In this document: positions 10,462-19,916 of the stretch, one piece after another
How the letters are laid out: each line of letters begins with the position of its first letter
Numbering within the stretch: the stretch's first letter is position 1
Program-made: the position numbers and the translations under genes
Notes under the pieces: generated by a model
Databases searched by the model: none
What the model saw: only the letters and a program-made list of their open reading frames with translations
Told to the model about the DNA's origin: nothing
Assembly: GCF_000282595.1 (NCBI RefSeq)
Contig: NZ_AKIZ01000013.1
Span: 1-64,000 of the forward strand
Source: Phyllobacterium sp. YR531
GTDB taxonomy: Bacteria; Pseudomonadota; Alphaproteobacteria; Rhizobiales; Rhizobiaceae
DNA: 64,000 bases
Reading direction: 5' to 3'

Positions 10462-10483
10462 ACGAATCAGCTACGAATCAGCT
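10462..10483. repeat. Tandem 11-bp direct repeat
   Basis: ACGAATCAGCT occurs twice head to tail. Two copies only; it could be a replication slippage product or a pair of regulator half-sites spaced one helical turn apart. Confidence 0.6.
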
Positions 10484-10678
10484 TTAGGATCAGATTCCTG
10501 ATTTGTTCACGGCAATATCTAGATTTTTTCCACCCGCCCAACACAACATCCTGAATCGCGCACCTTGTTCCAAGGCCCGTTTTTCCTCAAATATTAACTT
10601 TTAAACATTTTCTATCGTTCGCAATCTTATTCAAGAGTCAAGCACTGTCTTAGGATAGGATTCCGCCTAGAGAATAGT

Positions 10679-10703
10679 GCCGCGCATCCTCAAGATGCGC
10701 GGC
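10679..10703 (-). terminator. Hairpin after phbB, possible terminator
   Basis: Perfect 10-bp GC-rich stem GCCGCGCATC / GATGCGCGGC with a 5-base loop, 9 bp beyond the phbB stop. No good T-run follows on the minus strand, so it may act with Rho or stabilise the 3' end instead. Confidence 0.55.
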
Positions 10704-10711
10704 AGAATCTA

Positions 10712-11437
10712 TCAGCTCAGATATTGTCCACCGTTAGCGGAGAGTGTCGAGCCCGTAATAAATCCGGATTCGTCAGATGCCAGAAACACAACGCAACGCG
10801 CAACTTCTTCTGGCTCTCCCAATCGTCCGACCGGAATTTGTGGAATAATCCGTTCGTTCAAGACCTTCTCGTCAATTGCCCGTACCATTTCGGTTCCAAT
10901 ATAGCCGGGGCAAATAGCATTGACCGTAATCCCCGCACGCGCGCCTTCCTGCGCAAGCGCTTTTGTGAAGCCGATATCGCCAGCCTTTGCGGCTGAGTAA
11001 TTGACTTGCCCTGCCTGACCCTTTTGCCCGTTGATGGAGGATATGTTGATAATGCGCCCGAACTTGCGGTCCCTCATCCCGGTCCAAATGGGATGGGTCA
11101 TGTTGAACAGACCATTCAGATTGGTATTGATTACTTCACTCCATTGTCCCGGCGTCAGCTTATGAAACATGGCATCGCGTGTGATACCCGCATTGTTCAC
11201 CAATACGGACACTGGCCCGAGGTCAGCTTCAACCTTGGCAATGCCAGCAGTACATTCTTCATAGCTTGAAACATCCCATTTATAGGTCGCTATACCGGTC
11301 TCATCACTGAATTTCTTCGCTGCTTCATCATTACCCGCATAGCTTGCGGCTACTTTGTAACCTGCAGCTTTCAAAGCAATGCTGATGGCGGCACCAATAC
11401 CGCGCGTACCACCAGTTACAATTGCTGTTTTGGTCAT
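10712..11437 (-). CDS. phbB: Acetoacetyl-CoA reductase
   Basis: NADPH-dependent reduction of acetoacetyl-CoA to (R)-3-hydroxybutyryl-CoA, the second step of polyhydroxybutyrate synthesis. The 241-residue SDR shows the TGGTRGIG nucleotide-binding motif near residue 8, NNAG in the middle, catalytic Ser in NISSINGQ and the YSAAK active-site motif near residue 150. A strong GGGAGGGG site precedes the ATG. It lies downstream of phbA on the same strand with a terminator-like hairpin between, so it may have its own promoter. Confidence 0.93.
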   Translation of the reverse strand: MTKTAIVTGGTRGIGAAISIALKAAGYKVAASYAGNDEAAKKFSDETGIATYKWDVSSYEECTAGIAKVEADLGPVSVLVNNAGITRDAMFHKLTPGQWSEVINTNLNGLFNMTHPIWTGMRDRKFGRIINISSINGQKGQAGQVNYSAAKAGDIGFTKALAQEGARAGITVNAICPGYIGTEMVRAIDEKVLNERIIPQIPVGRLGEPEEVARCVVFLASDESGFITGSTLSANGGQYLS

Positions 11438-11517
11438 GTTTCCCCTCCCTGAAATAATCTCGCTTAAACAAAGTCAATAAGTCAGTTGCTGAGAGCAATG
11501 TGCCCTCTTTCAAAAAT

Positions 11518-11544
11518 GCCGGCTTTGCCAAGAACAAAGCCGGC
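11518..11544 (-). terminator. Rho-independent terminator after phbA
   Basis: Perfect 10-bp stem GCCGGCTTTG / CAAAGCCGGC, 7-base loop, followed on the minus strand by ATTTTTG. It lies 11 bp past the phbA stop and 80 bp before phbB, so phbB expression from the phbA promoter would need readthrough. Confidence 0.85.
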
Positions 11545-11555
11545 AAGATTTTTGA

Positions 11556-12740
11556 TTAATCCTTCAGACGCTCAACACAAAGCGCGACACCCATACCGCC
11601 ACCGATGCATAATGTGGCAAGGCCCTTGGTTCCGTTGCGCCGCTTCAATTCGAAAAGCAGTGTGTTGAGGACACGTGCACCGGAAGCGCCGATCGGATGT
11701 CCTATGGCGATCGCTCCACCATTGACATTGACGATATCAGGATTGAAGCCAAGGTCTTTGTTGACCGCGCAAGCCTGAGCGGCAAAGGCTTCATTTGCTT
11801 CTACCAGATCAAGATCCTCTGCTTTCCAACCTGCTTTTTCGAGTGCTTTGCGGGAGGCTGGGATAGGGCCGGTTCCCATAATTGCCGGATCAACACCTGC
11901 TGTTGCCCAGGAAACGATACGAGCCAGCGGTTTGATACCACGGCGCTTGGCCTCTTCTTCACTCATGAGCACTACGGCGGCTGCACCATCATTCAAACCG
12001 GAAGCATTGCCAGCAGTTACTGTTCCTTCCTTATCAAAGGCAGGACGCAGCTTTGCCAGGGAATCCAATGTCGCGCCATGGCGAATATATTCATCGTCCG
12101 AAACAACCACGTCGCCCTTACGTGTCTTGATGGTAAACGGAACGATCTCATCCTTGAAACGTCCGGCTTTCTGCGCAGCTTCCGCCTTATGTTGCGACGC
12201 CAAGGCAAAATTATCCTGCTCTTCGCGGGTCAACTGCCATTTGCGGGCAATGTTTTCAGCGGTAATGCCCATGTGATAGCCATGAAAGGCATCTGTGAGG
12301 CCATCTTTGATCATGGTGTCGATCATCTTGAAGTCACCCATTTTGACACCGCCACGCAAGTGCGCACAATGCGGTGCCATGGACATGGACTCCTGACCAC
12401 CGGCGACGATGATATCCGCATCGCCGGTCGCAATCTGCTGCATGCCAAGAGCCACTGCTCGCAGACCTGAACCACAAAGCTGGTTCAATCCCCACGCCGT
12501 CGCTTCCTGCGGAATTCCAGCTTCCATTGCAGCCTGTCTTGCCGGATTTTGTCCCTCGCCTGCACCAAGCACCTGACCCATGATCACTTCGTCGACATCG
12601 GCACCCTCAACACCAGCGCGGCTAAGCACTTCCTTAATAACCGCTGCACCCAGCTCATGCGCGGGCACATTGGCAAACGCGCCATTGAACGAACCTACGG
12701 GGGTACGCGCTGCGCTGGCGATAACGATTGATTGGGTCAT
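11556..12740 (-). CDS. phbA: Acetyl-CoA acetyltransferase (beta-ketothiolase)
   Basis: Condenses two acetyl-CoA to acetoacetyl-CoA, the first step of polyhydroxybutyrate synthesis. The 394-residue product has the biosynthetic thiolase triad: acylated Cys89 in [10 protein letters not shown], His in [16 protein letters not shown] near residue 350 and the proton-transferring Cys in CIGGGMGVA near residue 380. A GAGGAAA site precedes the ATG. It is divergent from phaR, the usual alphaproteobacterial arrangement of phbAB and its regulator. Confidence 0.95.
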   Translation of the reverse strand: MTQSIVIASAARTPVGSFNGAFANVPAHELGAAVIKEVLSRAGVEGADVDEVIMGQVLGAGEGQNPARQAAMEAGIPQEATAWGLNQLCGSGLRAVALGMQQIATGDADIIVAGGQESMSMAPHCAHLRGGVKMGDFKMIDTMIKDGLTDAFHGYHMGITAENIARKWQLTREEQDNFALASQHKAEAAQKAGRFKDEIVPFTIKTRKGDVVVSDDEYIRHGATLDSLAKLRPAFDKEGTVTAGNASGLNDGAAAVVLMSEEEAKRRGIKPLARIVSWATAGVDPAIMGTGPIPASRKALEKAGWKAEDLDLVEANEAFAAQACAVNKDLGFNPDIVNVNGGAIAIGHPIGASGARVLNTLLFELKRRNGTKGLATLCIGGGMGVALCVERLKD

Positions 12741-12997
12741 AAACGTTTCCTCATTTTGTAATGCTCAATTCAAAATACTTCTGCCAAACAGAATTCCCTC
12801 CCTTCAACCATTTGACAAGGCCCAATTCAGCTTGGAGTAGATTTATCCGTTCCGCAGTGCAGCATAACTTTGCGGGTAACTGGTTGTATGCGGTGCACAA
12901 ATCACTTTGAAATGATGCGCTTTGCCCCTATCCTTCGTGATCTACCGTCAAGCTGGCGCGTGAGTTCGGCAATGGGATATGCTTGGGGAGTTAAGTA
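12741..12997. promoter_or_regulatory. Divergent promoter region of phbA and phaR
   Basis: 257-bp intergenic region between two divergent genes of the same pathway. PhaR-type regulators bind TGC/GCA-rich sites; GCAGTGCAGC at about 12855-12864 and GGTGCAC at about 12892-12898 are candidate contact points, but no clean palindrome was found. Confidence 0.35.
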
Positions 12998-13609
12998 ATG
13001 GCAGCGAAGACCGGCGAAATCATCATTAAGAAATACGCTAACCGACGTCTCTACAACACGGGTACAAGCACATATGTAACCTTGGAAGACTTGGCGGGCA
13101 TGGTTAAGCGCAATGAGGATTTTACCGTACAGGATGCCAAGACCGGAGAAGATATAACCCATTCCGTTTTGACTCAGATTATTTTCGAGCTGGAGAATAA
13201 GGATGGGCAGAACATGCTGCCGATTCCATTTCTTCGCCAGCTGATTGCCTATTATGGCGACCAGATGCAGGTTGTTCTGCCAACTTTCCTGGAACAGTCC
13301 ATGTCCGCATTTGCAAAAGAACAGGAGCGTATGCGCGAGCAAATTACCACCGCTTTTGGCAAGTCTCCAATCGATATGATGAATGTCAGCACTCCAATCA
13401 AGCTGGTCGAAGAGCAGGTTCGCCGCAATACCGAAATGCTGCAGCATGCCATGAAGATGTTCACTCCGTTCCCGCTGAACAAATCGGCAGAAAGCCCAGC
13501 ACCGGACGAAGGTCCCGCGGCTGAAAAATCGGCCGAAACTTCAGGACTGAATGAGCTGAAAGAACAGATTGCTGCCATGCAGCGCAAACTGGATTCTCTC
13601 GATAAGTAG
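12998..13609 (+). CDS. phaR: Polyhydroxyalkanoate synthesis repressor PhaR
   Basis: Regulator that senses PHB and controls phasin and PHB synthesis genes. The 203-residue protein opens with the hallmark PHB/PHA accumulation DNA-binding domain (IIIKKYANRRLYNT and TYVTLEDLA, residues 8-35), followed by the PHB-accumulation domain (EDITHSVLTQIIFE). The C-terminal part has a Pro/Ala/Glu linker and an ending amphipathic helix. A GGGGAG site precedes ATG 12998. Its position divergent to phbA fits a role in controlling that gene. Confidence 0.95.
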   Translation: MAAKTGEIIIKKYANRRLYNTGTSTYVTLEDLAGMVKRNEDFTVQDAKTGEDITHSVLTQIIFELENKDGQNMLPIPFLRQLIAYYGDQMQVVLPTFLEQSMSAFAKEQERMREQITTAFGKSPIDMMNVSTPIKLVEEQVRRNTEMLQHAMKMFTPFPLNKSAESPAPDEGPAAEKSAETSGLNELKEQIAAMQRKLDSLDK

Positions 13610-13632
13610 AGCTATTGGGTTCGGGAGGAAAA

Positions 13633-13914
13633 ATGACCGGATCAGCCAAAGCAACCGTTTTCATCGACAATGAAAAAGTGATTGTAACCGAATATCGCTT
13701 CGGTGTTGGAGACAACACCGGGTGGCACAGGCATGGTCACGATTATGTTGTGGTGCCTTTGATGGACGGTAAAGTGAAACTCGTCACGAAAGACGGAGAT
13801 TCAATAGCCGAGATGAAAAAGGGCGTGCCTTATTTCCGATCCGAGGGCGTGGAACACGATGTCATAAACGCCAATGACGGCGAGTATGCCTTCATAGAAA
13901 TCGAGCTGAAATAG
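13633..13914 (+). CDS. Small cupin-domain protein
   Basis: 93-residue single-domain cupin. The metal-binding motif reads GWHRHGHDYVVVPL, with two histidines and a further His (VEHDV) near residue 75 in the second cupin motif. ATG 13633 is chosen because GGGAGGAAA precedes it; an in-frame TTG lies 18 bp upstream. It follows phaR by 23 bp on the same strand and may be co-transcribed. Substrate is unknown; such small cupins can be binding or isomerase proteins. Confidence 0.8.
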   Translation: MTGSAKATVFIDNEKVIVTEYRFGVGDNTGWHRHGHDYVVVPLMDGKVKLVTKDGDSIAEMKKGVPYFRSEGVEHDVINANDGEYAFIEIELK

Positions 13915-13917
13915 CTG

Positions 13918-14322
13918 CTAGCGGAAATTCACATCTCTACCTGCTGAGCGAAGCGACACCGTGAAGCCTGCCAGGATGTCGAAAAATGCCATCGCCATGA
14001 GAATGAAGAACAGCGAATGCGATGCGCTTGGCACGAGCAAAAACTCAACCAGAAAAGCCACAAACACAAATGTCGAGAGCAGATGATCGACTACTGATGC
14101 ATTGCTGGTACGTGTTGATTTCATGATTTCGAAGAAAAGCAATGCAAGGGATAAGACGATCATCAGATCGCCTAGTGTCATAATCCATGTGCCGCCGGAT
14201 AACATCTGCACCGAATAAAGTTGCGTGGCCCAAGGATCAGCACCGCCGATACCAGCCAGACCGGCGATCACCAGATTGAATACAATGAGCGGCACTATCA
14301 TCAACGGTATATTTGAAATCAC
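13918..14322 (-). CDS. Small integral membrane protein of unknown function
   Basis: 134 residues with four likely transmembrane segments (about 5-25, 40-65, 75-97 and 100-122), including a hydrophobic N-terminus MISNIPLMIVPLIVF. I do not recognise a named family. It converges on the cupin gene, with 3 bp between the stops, and its start faces rpmF on the same strand, 41 bp beyond the rpmF terminator. Confidence 0.7.
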   Translation of the reverse strand: MISNIPLMIVPLIVFNLVIAGLAGIGGADPWATQLYSVQMLSGGTWIMTLGDLMIVLSLALLFFEIMKSTRTSNASVVDHLLSTFVFVAFLVEFLLVPSASHSLFFILMAMAFFDILAGFTVSLRSAGRDVNFR

Positions 14323-14362
14323 GAAGCAATCTCCCCAAAAGCCGTCGGATCAAAATAAAAAA

Positions 14363-14381
14363 GACCGGCACATGGCCGGTC
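14363..14381 (-). terminator. Rho-independent terminator after rpmF
   Basis: 7-bp stem GACCGGC / GCCGGTC with a 5-base loop followed on the minus strand by TTTTTTATTTT, 27 bp downstream of the rpmF stop. Confidence 0.9.
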
Positions 14382-14407
14382 CTTTTAGCATGCTTTCGAA
14401 GGAAATA

Positions 14408-14590
14408 TCAGCCTTCTTTAGGCGTCAAAACCTGACGGCCACGATACATGCCGGTCTTCAGATCGACATGGTGTGGACGGCGCAGTTCGCCTGAATTCTT
14501 ATCTTCGACATATGTCGGTGCCTTCAACGCGTCAGCGGAACGGCGCATGCCGCGCTTCGACGGAGAAGTTTTTCGTTTAGGTACAGCCAT
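14408..14590 (-). CDS. rpmF: 50S ribosomal protein L32
   Basis: 60-residue large-subunit protein; the start [20 protein letters not shown] is the alphaproteobacterial L32 N-terminus. The zinc-binding cysteines of some bacterial L32 proteins are absent, as is common in this class. It has its own terminator and is followed in the opposite upstream direction by mtgA on the same strand, a known Rhizobiales neighbourhood. Confidence 0.96.
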   Translation of the reverse strand: MAVPKRKTSPSKRGMRRSADALKAPTYVEDKNSGELRRPHHVDLKTGMYRGRQVLTPKEG

Positions 14591-14767
14591 TGTTCCAGCT
14601 CCAGTAATCAGTCAAAATCCGGCACTGGCCCAACTGAGCCTGTCACAATGGACAAAAATCCGGAAAGTTCGGCTGGGCTATACACCGCCAAAGAGCTTTT
14701 GACCAGCATGAGTCTTATATTTTTTGTCATCAAGCCTTTAAACAAGGCAATTAGACACTATTGGCCC

Positions 14768-15505
14768 TTAACCGACACATCCGACATATGCCCCAGCAGC
14801 TCGTGCGCGGCGCTCATTGACCCTTGCAAGCATTTGCAGACCACGGCCCGGTTTAGCCGGGTTTCGCATAATGGGATTAGGCAAAGTGACTGCCAGATAA
14901 GCTGCCTGACGTGCGGATAGCTTGGCGGCACTGGTCTTGAAATGATGTTGTGCAGCAGCCTCTATGCCGTAAATTCCAGGACCCCATTCTGCAATATTGA
15001 GATAAATTTCCATCAATCGGCGTTTTGGAAGTATCAGATCGGTCATGACCGCCAGTGGCACCTCAAGACCCTTCCGAATAAAAGAACGGCTATTCCATAA
15101 AAACAGATTCTTTGCCGTTTGCATCGGTATTGTCGAAGCGCCCCTCGTTTGCTCCCCATCAATCGTATCTGAGACAACTGAGTTCAATGCATCCCAATCA
15201 ACGCCGGAATGCGAGCAGAACTTGGCATCCTCTGACATCATCACTGAATTGACGAGCGTTGGCGATATGTCATCGATTGAAACCCACTGACGATCATATC
15301 CTGAAAATGTAACAAGGTCCTTGACCATCAAGGTAGAAACGGGATGCACAAAAGGCAGCCGATAAAGTGTCAGCAGTACCAACGGCAACATAACGAGTAT
15401 GACGCCAATCAGAATTGCATAGCGCATAACCCGCCCTAGAGGCGAGCGTCCGGGATCGACAAGATACCCCCTGCCCCGCTTGTTTCTGACCAGTACCCTT
15501 GCCAC
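14768..15505 (-). CDS. mtgA: Monofunctional peptidoglycan glycosyltransferase
   Basis: Polymerises lipid II into glycan strands at the inner membrane. The 245-residue protein has one N-terminal membrane anchor (about 28-50) and a GT51 domain with the catalytic Glu92 in [13 protein letters not shown], the [15 protein letters not shown] motif and the [19 protein letters not shown] motif. No transpeptidase domain is present, as expected for MtgA. The start is GTG at 15505 with GGAAGG five bases upstream. Confidence 0.94.
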   Translation of the reverse strand: MARVLVRNKRGRGYLVDPGRSPLGRVMRYAILIGVILVMLPLVLLTLYRLPFVHPVSTLMVKDLVTFSGYDRQWVSIDDISPTLVNSVMMSEDAKFCSHSGVDWDALNSVVSDTIDGEQTRGASTIPMQTAKNLFLWNSRSFIRKGLEVPLAVMTDLILPKRRLMEIYLNIAEWGPGIYGIEAAAQHHFKTSAAKLSARQAAYLAVTLPNPIMRNPAKPGRGLQMLARVNERRARAAGAYVGCVG

Positions 15506-15657
15506 GTAGACCTTCCGTTTGAATTTTAACTTCGGACATAGAGCATCAGGAAGAAGAAGGGAATTCTTTCTGCAAGAATCGGTGCACCATTTACATAATG
15601 AACAGAAAATTTATCCGATGCTTGACCCAAAGACCATTTATTGATCATTGAGCAGCC

Positions 15658-16575
15658 ATGAACGACAATGATTTTTCGCTTTTCCATTTGAGCTTGCAAC
15701 ACCGGGCATCGTCCGTGGAAATGTTGCTGTCAGAGCTTTTATCTGAACACTCGCGCAATGGTGAAATTACCCGCCCTCCACGATTGCTCGCAGCGATGCG
15801 ACATGGCGTTCTCAACGGCGGCAAACGGCTGCGGCCATTTCTGGTCATGGAAAGCGCGGCGCTGTTTGGAGCCGACAATTCTGCGGCCTTGCGTGTCGCA
15901 GCAGCCTTGGAATGCATTCATAGTTATTCGCTGGTTCATGACGACTTACCTGCCATGGACAATGACGATTTGCGTCGGGGACAGCCCACTGTGCATCGAA
16001 AGTTCGATGAAGCAGCTGCAATACTTGCTGGGGACAGCCTTCTCACTTACGCGTTTGAACTCATTGCCAGCGAAGAAACTGAAATCAGTGCGCAAGCGCG
16101 GGTGTCACTTATAACCGAGCTTGCACGGGCCGCTGGAATTGGTGGAATGACTGGCGGCCAGACGCTCGATCTGGAAGCTGAAAAGGTAAAGCCGGATGAG
16201 CAGGGCATCATTCAGCTTCAAGCAATGAAAACCGGCGCACTTATAAGATTTGCATGCGAATCGGGCTCAATTATCGGCAATGCAAGTCTACAGGATCGCG
16301 AGCGTCTGGCTGAATATGGTTCTGCAATCGGTCTGGCGTTTCAGCTTGCGGATGATCTGCTTGATGTGACTTCTGACGCCGGGAATATGGGCAAGGCAAC
16401 TGGCAAGGATGCGGCAGCCGGCAAAGCAACGCTGGTCTCGATTCATGGAATCGAATGGACCAAGCGGCAACTTTCCGGCCTCGTTGAACAGGCGCAACTC
16501 CTGCTTGAACCCTTCGGAGAACAATCTGCCCTTCTGAAAGAGGCTGCGCGTTTTATCGCCGAGAGAAAAAACTAG
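15658..16575 (+). CDS. ispA: Polyprenyl (farnesyl/geranyl) diphosphate synthase
   Basis: Class I trans-prenyltransferase of 305 residues that condenses isopentenyl diphosphate with allylic diphosphates. The first Asp-rich motif HDDLPAMDNDDLRRG lies near residue 93 and the second, ADDLLDVTSD, near residue 235, with GGKRLRP at the substrate-binding N-terminus. Length and motif spacing match IspA rather than the longer octaprenyl synthases; the exact chain length cannot be read with certainty. It converges on ispG, another isoprenoid gene. Confidence 0.9.
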   Translation: MNDNDFSLFHLSLQHRASSVEMLLSELLSEHSRNGEITRPPRLLAAMRHGVLNGGKRLRPFLVMESAALFGADNSAALRVAAALECIHSYSLVHDDLPAMDNDDLRRGQPTVHRKFDEAAAILAGDSLLTYAFELIASEETEISAQARVSLITELARAAGIGGMTGGQTLDLEAEKVKPDEQGIIQLQAMKTGALIRFACESGSIIGNASLQDRERLAEYGSAIGLAFQLADDLLDVTSDAGNMGKATGKDAAAGKATLVSIHGIEWTKRQLSGLVEQAQLLLEPFGEQSALLKEAARFIAERKN

Positions 16576-16578
16576 AAT

Positions 16579-17829
16579 CTATTCCGCGGCCTGATTTCCA
16601 TGGCCGAAACGATTTTCAATATAATCGGCAACCATTTTCTGAAATTCCTGAGCAATACCTGCTCCACGCAATGTTGCCACTTTCTTTCCATCAACAAATA
16701 CTGGTGCGGATGGCGTTTCGCCTGTTCCGGGGAGAGATATGCCGATATCGGCCATCTTCGATTCACCCGGACCGTTTACTATGCAGCCCATCACAGCAAC
16801 ATTCAGCGCTTCGACACCCGGATATTTCTCACGCCAGATTGGCATGTTCGTCCGGATATCGCTCTGGATGGATTGGGCTAATTCCTGAAATACTGTTGAC
16901 GTTGTACGTCCGCAGCCGGGGCACGCGGCAACAATTGGGATGAATTGCCGAAAGCCCATTGTCTGTAGCAATTCCTGTGCAACCTGCACTTCTCGTGTTC
17001 GGTCTCCACCGGGTTCAGGTGTTAGGGAAATACGGATTGTATCGCCAATTCCCTGTTGCAACAAAATGCCCATTGCAGCCGAAGAAGCCACGATACCCTT
17101 CGTTCCCATGCCTGCTTCTGTCAGTCCCAGATGCAGGGCATGATCGCAACGGCGAGCCAACTCTGCATAGACCGAGATCAAATCCTGAACTTGGCTTACC
17201 TTGGCCGAAAGAATAATCTTTGAGCGCGGCAGACCAATTTCCTCAGCCAACTGCGATGAAATCAGTGCCGATTGAACAATGGCCTCACGCACGACTGCCT
17301 CTGCGGTTAAGGGCGATCCGGCAGCGCTGTTTTTATCCATCAGGGCAGTGAGTAACTCCTGGTCAAGAGAACCCCAATTGACACCAATGCGGACAGGCTT
17401 GTCATATCGGACAGCCATTTCAATGATGGCGCCAAACTGTGCATCTTTCTTGTCTTTGAAACCTACATTCCCCGGATTGATGCGATACTTGGCCAAAGCC
17501 TCGGCGCAGGCAGGATGGTCGGCCAGCAATTTATGACCGATATAATGAAAGTCTCCAACGAGAGGCACACTAAGGCCAAGCCTGTCGAGCCTTTCGCGAA
17601 TACGCGGAACGGCGGCCGCTGACTCGTCACGATCCACAGTAATACGAACGATTTGAGAGCCTGCTCTCGAAAGTGCTGCAACCTGCGCAACGGTCCCATC
17701 GACGTCTGCTGTGTCGGTATTGGTCATGGATTGCACCACGACAGGTGCACCGCCACCGACCATAACGCCACCCACGTCGACTCCAATCGACGAACGCCGG
17801 GCAAAAGGTTGCGAAATATAGTCGGACAT
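16579..17829 (-). CDS. ispG: 4-hydroxy-3-methylbut-2-enyl diphosphate synthase
   Basis: [4Fe-4S] enzyme of the MEP isoprenoid pathway (GcpE), converting MEcPP to HMBPP. The iron-sulfur cysteines are in [12 protein letters not shown] and in [13 protein letters not shown] near the C-terminus; the N-terminal TIM-barrel half starts at [16 protein letters not shown]. The start at 17829 (MSDYISQPF) is chosen because GGAG lies 7 bases upstream; an in-frame start at 17874 adds 15 residues. It ends 3 bp from ispA, so the two are convergent. Confidence 0.95.
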   Translation of the reverse strand: MSDYISQPFARRSSIGVDVGGVMVGGGAPVVVQSMTNTDTADVDGTVAQVAALSRAGSQIVRITVDRDESAAAVPRIRERLDRLGLSVPLVGDFHYIGHKLLADHPACAEALAKYRINPGNVGFKDKKDAQFGAIIEMAVRYDKPVRIGVNWGSLDQELLTALMDKNSAAGSPLTAEAVVREAIVQSALISSQLAEEIGLPRSKIILSAKVSQVQDLISVYAELARRCDHALHLGLTEAGMGTKGIVASSAAMGILLQQGIGDTIRISLTPEPGGDRTREVQVAQELLQTMGFRQFIPIVAACPGCGRTTSTVFQELAQSIQSDIRTNMPIWREKYPGVEALNVAVMGCIVNGPGESKMADIGISLPGTGETPSAPVFVDGKKVATLRGAGIAQEFQKMVADYIENRFGHGNQAAE

Positions 17830-18029
17830 CATCAAGCTCCAGAGATGCTGTTCAGGTGGCGCAGACACAGTCATTTGTCAACACCATGCAACCTTAGCGC
17901 ATTGTACTGCACTGCGAACATATAATCAGCATGACAAAGTGTTCATGATCCAAACCTAGTAATTTTGCTGCAATGCAATATATTCCACTCACAGATAAAA
18001 ACTCACAGCAGTTCAGGAAGCTCCACATC

Positions 18030-18809
18030 ATGGCTAAAAAGACAGCTATCGTTACCGGTTCAAATTCAGGCATTGGACTTGGTGCCGCGCATGCACTTGC
18101 CGAGGCCGGTTATAATGTGGTGATCAATTCCTTCACCGATCGGCCGGAAGACCACGCCCTAGCCAAGGAATTGGCTGAAAAGTACTCTACAGATGTTGCG
18201 TATATCAAGGCGGATATGTCGAATGGAGCTGAATGCCGAGCACTCATTGAAAACTCTGCCGGAAAGTTTGGAAGCGTCGACGTATTGGTAAACAATGCGG
18301 GTATCCAGTTTGTTGCTCCGGTTGATGAATTTCCAGTTGAGAAATGGGATGCAATCATCGCGATCAATTTGACGTCCACTTTCCATACGACTGCCGCTGC
18401 TCTTCCCCATATGAAAAAAGCTGGCTGGGGCCGCATCATCAATATTGCATCTGCCCATGGTCTGCGGGCCTCGCCATTTAAATCCGCTTATGTAGCTGCC
18501 AAGCACGGAGTGGTAGGGTTTACCAAGACAGTTGCGCTTGAAGTCGCTGAAAAGCACATCACCAGCAATGCCATCTGCCCGGGTTACGTCCTTACGCCTC
18601 TGGTAGAAGCACAAATTCCCGATCAAATGAAAGCGCACCACATGGATCGTGAAACGGTTATTCGCGATGTTATGCTCGAAAAGCAGGCCACCAAGGAATT
18701 CGCAACGGTCGATCAAATCGGCGCAACAGTCGTTTTTTTGGCCAGTGACGCTGCGGCTCAGATCACAGGAACATCCATATCGGTTGATGGCGGCTGGACT
18801 GCTGCATAA
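18030..18809 (+). CDS. bdhA: 3-hydroxybutyrate dehydrogenase
   Basis: NAD-dependent SDR (259 aa) oxidising (R)-3-hydroxybutyrate to acetoacetate, the degradation arm of PHB metabolism. Motifs are TGSNSGIG (about residue 8), NNAG, catalytic Ser in IASAHGL and YVAAK in the active site, with HGLRASPFKSAYVAAKHG matching the BdhA subgroup. ATG 18030 has AGGAAG upstream; the frame extends 19 codons further but lacks family resemblance. It overlaps the following lipase gene by one base, so the two form an operon. Confidence 0.92.
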   Translation: MAKKTAIVTGSNSGIGLGAAHALAEAGYNVVINSFTDRPEDHALAKELAEKYSTDVAYIKADMSNGAECRALIENSAGKFGSVDVLVNNAGIQFVAPVDEFPVEKWDAIIAINLTSTFHTTAAALPHMKKAGWGRIINIASAHGLRASPFKSAYVAAKHGVVGFTKTVALEVAEKHITSNAICPGYVLTPLVEAQIPDQMKAHHMDRETVIRDVMLEKQATKEFATVDQIGATVVFLASDAAAQITGTSISVDGGWTAA

Positions 18810-19909
18810 TGGCCAAGCCTAAAACCATCAATGTGGCGCTGCAGGGTGGCGGGTCGCACGGCGCTTTCAGTTGGGGCGTTCTTGACCGTATCCTTGAGGA
18901 CGGCCGTCTGACCATTGAAGGAATTTCGGGTACCAGTGCAGGAGCGATGAACGCTGTTGCGCTTGCAGATGGCTGGTCACAGAACGGTGCCGAAGGTGCC
19001 CGCGCCAAACTGCACGAGTTTTGGCGCGCTGTCGGACGCAGTGGCCGCTTCAGTCCGGTGCAGCGCACACCTTGGGATGTGTTCTTCGGCAATTGGTCAA
19101 TCGAGAACGGGATCGGCTACAATATTTTTGAGAAAATTACCCGGATGTTCTCGCCTTATGAGTACAATCCGCTCAATCTGAACCCACTTCGGGATCTCGT
19201 CGAGAAAGAGATCGACTTCGACCGAGTTAAGGCTTGCTCCGCACTCAAGCTTTTTATCTCCGCGACCAATGTCGAAAGCGGCAGATTGCGGGTTTTCTCC
19301 CAGAGCGAGCTCAATGCAGACGTTATCATGGCATCGGCGTGCCTTCCCTATATATTCCAAGCCGTTGAAATTGATGGCCACCCCTATTGGGATGGCGGGT
19401 ACGGTGGTAATCCGGCCCTGTTTCCATTCTTCTACTCCAGCGCCAGCGAAGACGTGCTTCTGATCCAGATCAATCCTATCGAGCGCAGAGGAACCCCCAA
19501 AACGGCGCGTGAAATCACTGACCGGATCGATGAGATCACCTTCAACGCAGCACTTCTACGCGAATTCCGCTCGATCGCTTTCGTCAATTCCCTGATTAAA
19601 GCGGGAAGGATAGAGCACGGCGAATATCGCAATATTCGCATGCACCGCATTGATGCCGATGAGGCGCTGGCCGGGCTTTCTCCGTCATCCAAGATCAACG
19701 CGGAATGGGCATTCCTTGAGTATCTTCGCGACCTTGGCCGAGCAGCAGCTGAAGACTGGCTGGAGGAACATTTCGATGCCATTGGAGAGCATGAGACGCT
19801 TGATCTGTCAGACGAACTCGCGCCTGAAATGAACATTGGCCTCAAAAAGAAGAAGCCTGGAAAACGCGTTACTGATTTCCTCATTCAACGCAAGAAGCCA
19901 GCCGCCTGA
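18809..19909 (+). CDS. Patatin-like phospholipase
   Basis: 366-residue acyl hydrolase. It has the oxyanion GGGSHGAF, the nucleophile Ser43 in GTSAG and the catalytic Asp195 in YWDGGYGGNP, the Ser-Asp dyad of patatins. No signal peptide is apparent, suggesting a cytoplasmic enzyme. Its ATG overlaps the bdhA stop (TAATG). A neighbouring bdhA raises the possibility of an intracellular PHB depolymerase-like or lipid-mobilising role, and a patatin gene beside bdhA is common in Rhizobiales, but the substrate is not shown by the sequence. Confidence 0.88.
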   Translation: MAKPKTINVALQGGGSHGAFSWGVLDRILEDGRLTIEGISGTSAGAMNAVALADGWSQNGAEGARAKLHEFWRAVGRSGRFSPVQRTPWDVFFGNWSIENGIGYNIFEKITRMFSPYEYNPLNLNPLRDLVEKEIDFDRVKACSALKLFISATNVESGRLRVFSQSELNADVIMASACLPYIFQAVEIDGHPYWDGGYGGNPALFPFFYSSASEDVLLIQINPIERRGTPKTAREITDRIDEITFNAALLREFRSIAFVNSLIKAGRIEHGEYRNIRMHRIDADEALAGLSPSSKINAEWAFLEYLRDLGRAAAEDWLEEHFDAIGEHETLDLSDELAPEMNIGLKKKKPGKRVTDFLIQRKKPAA

Positions 19910-19916
19910 CTTTCCC

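Larger units (their letters stand above)
10306..10711. other. Intergenic region between the helicase gene and phbB
   Basis: About 400 bp without a supportable gene. It holds the helicase promoter region on the minus strand, an 11-bp tandem repeat at 10462-10483, an AT-rich tract at 10580-10630, and the phbB hairpin at 10679-10703. Confidence 0.5.

Noticed and set aside
11697-12470. 257-aa plus-strand frame
   Set aside because: Antisense to phbA, Cys/Phe/Ile-rich, no motif.
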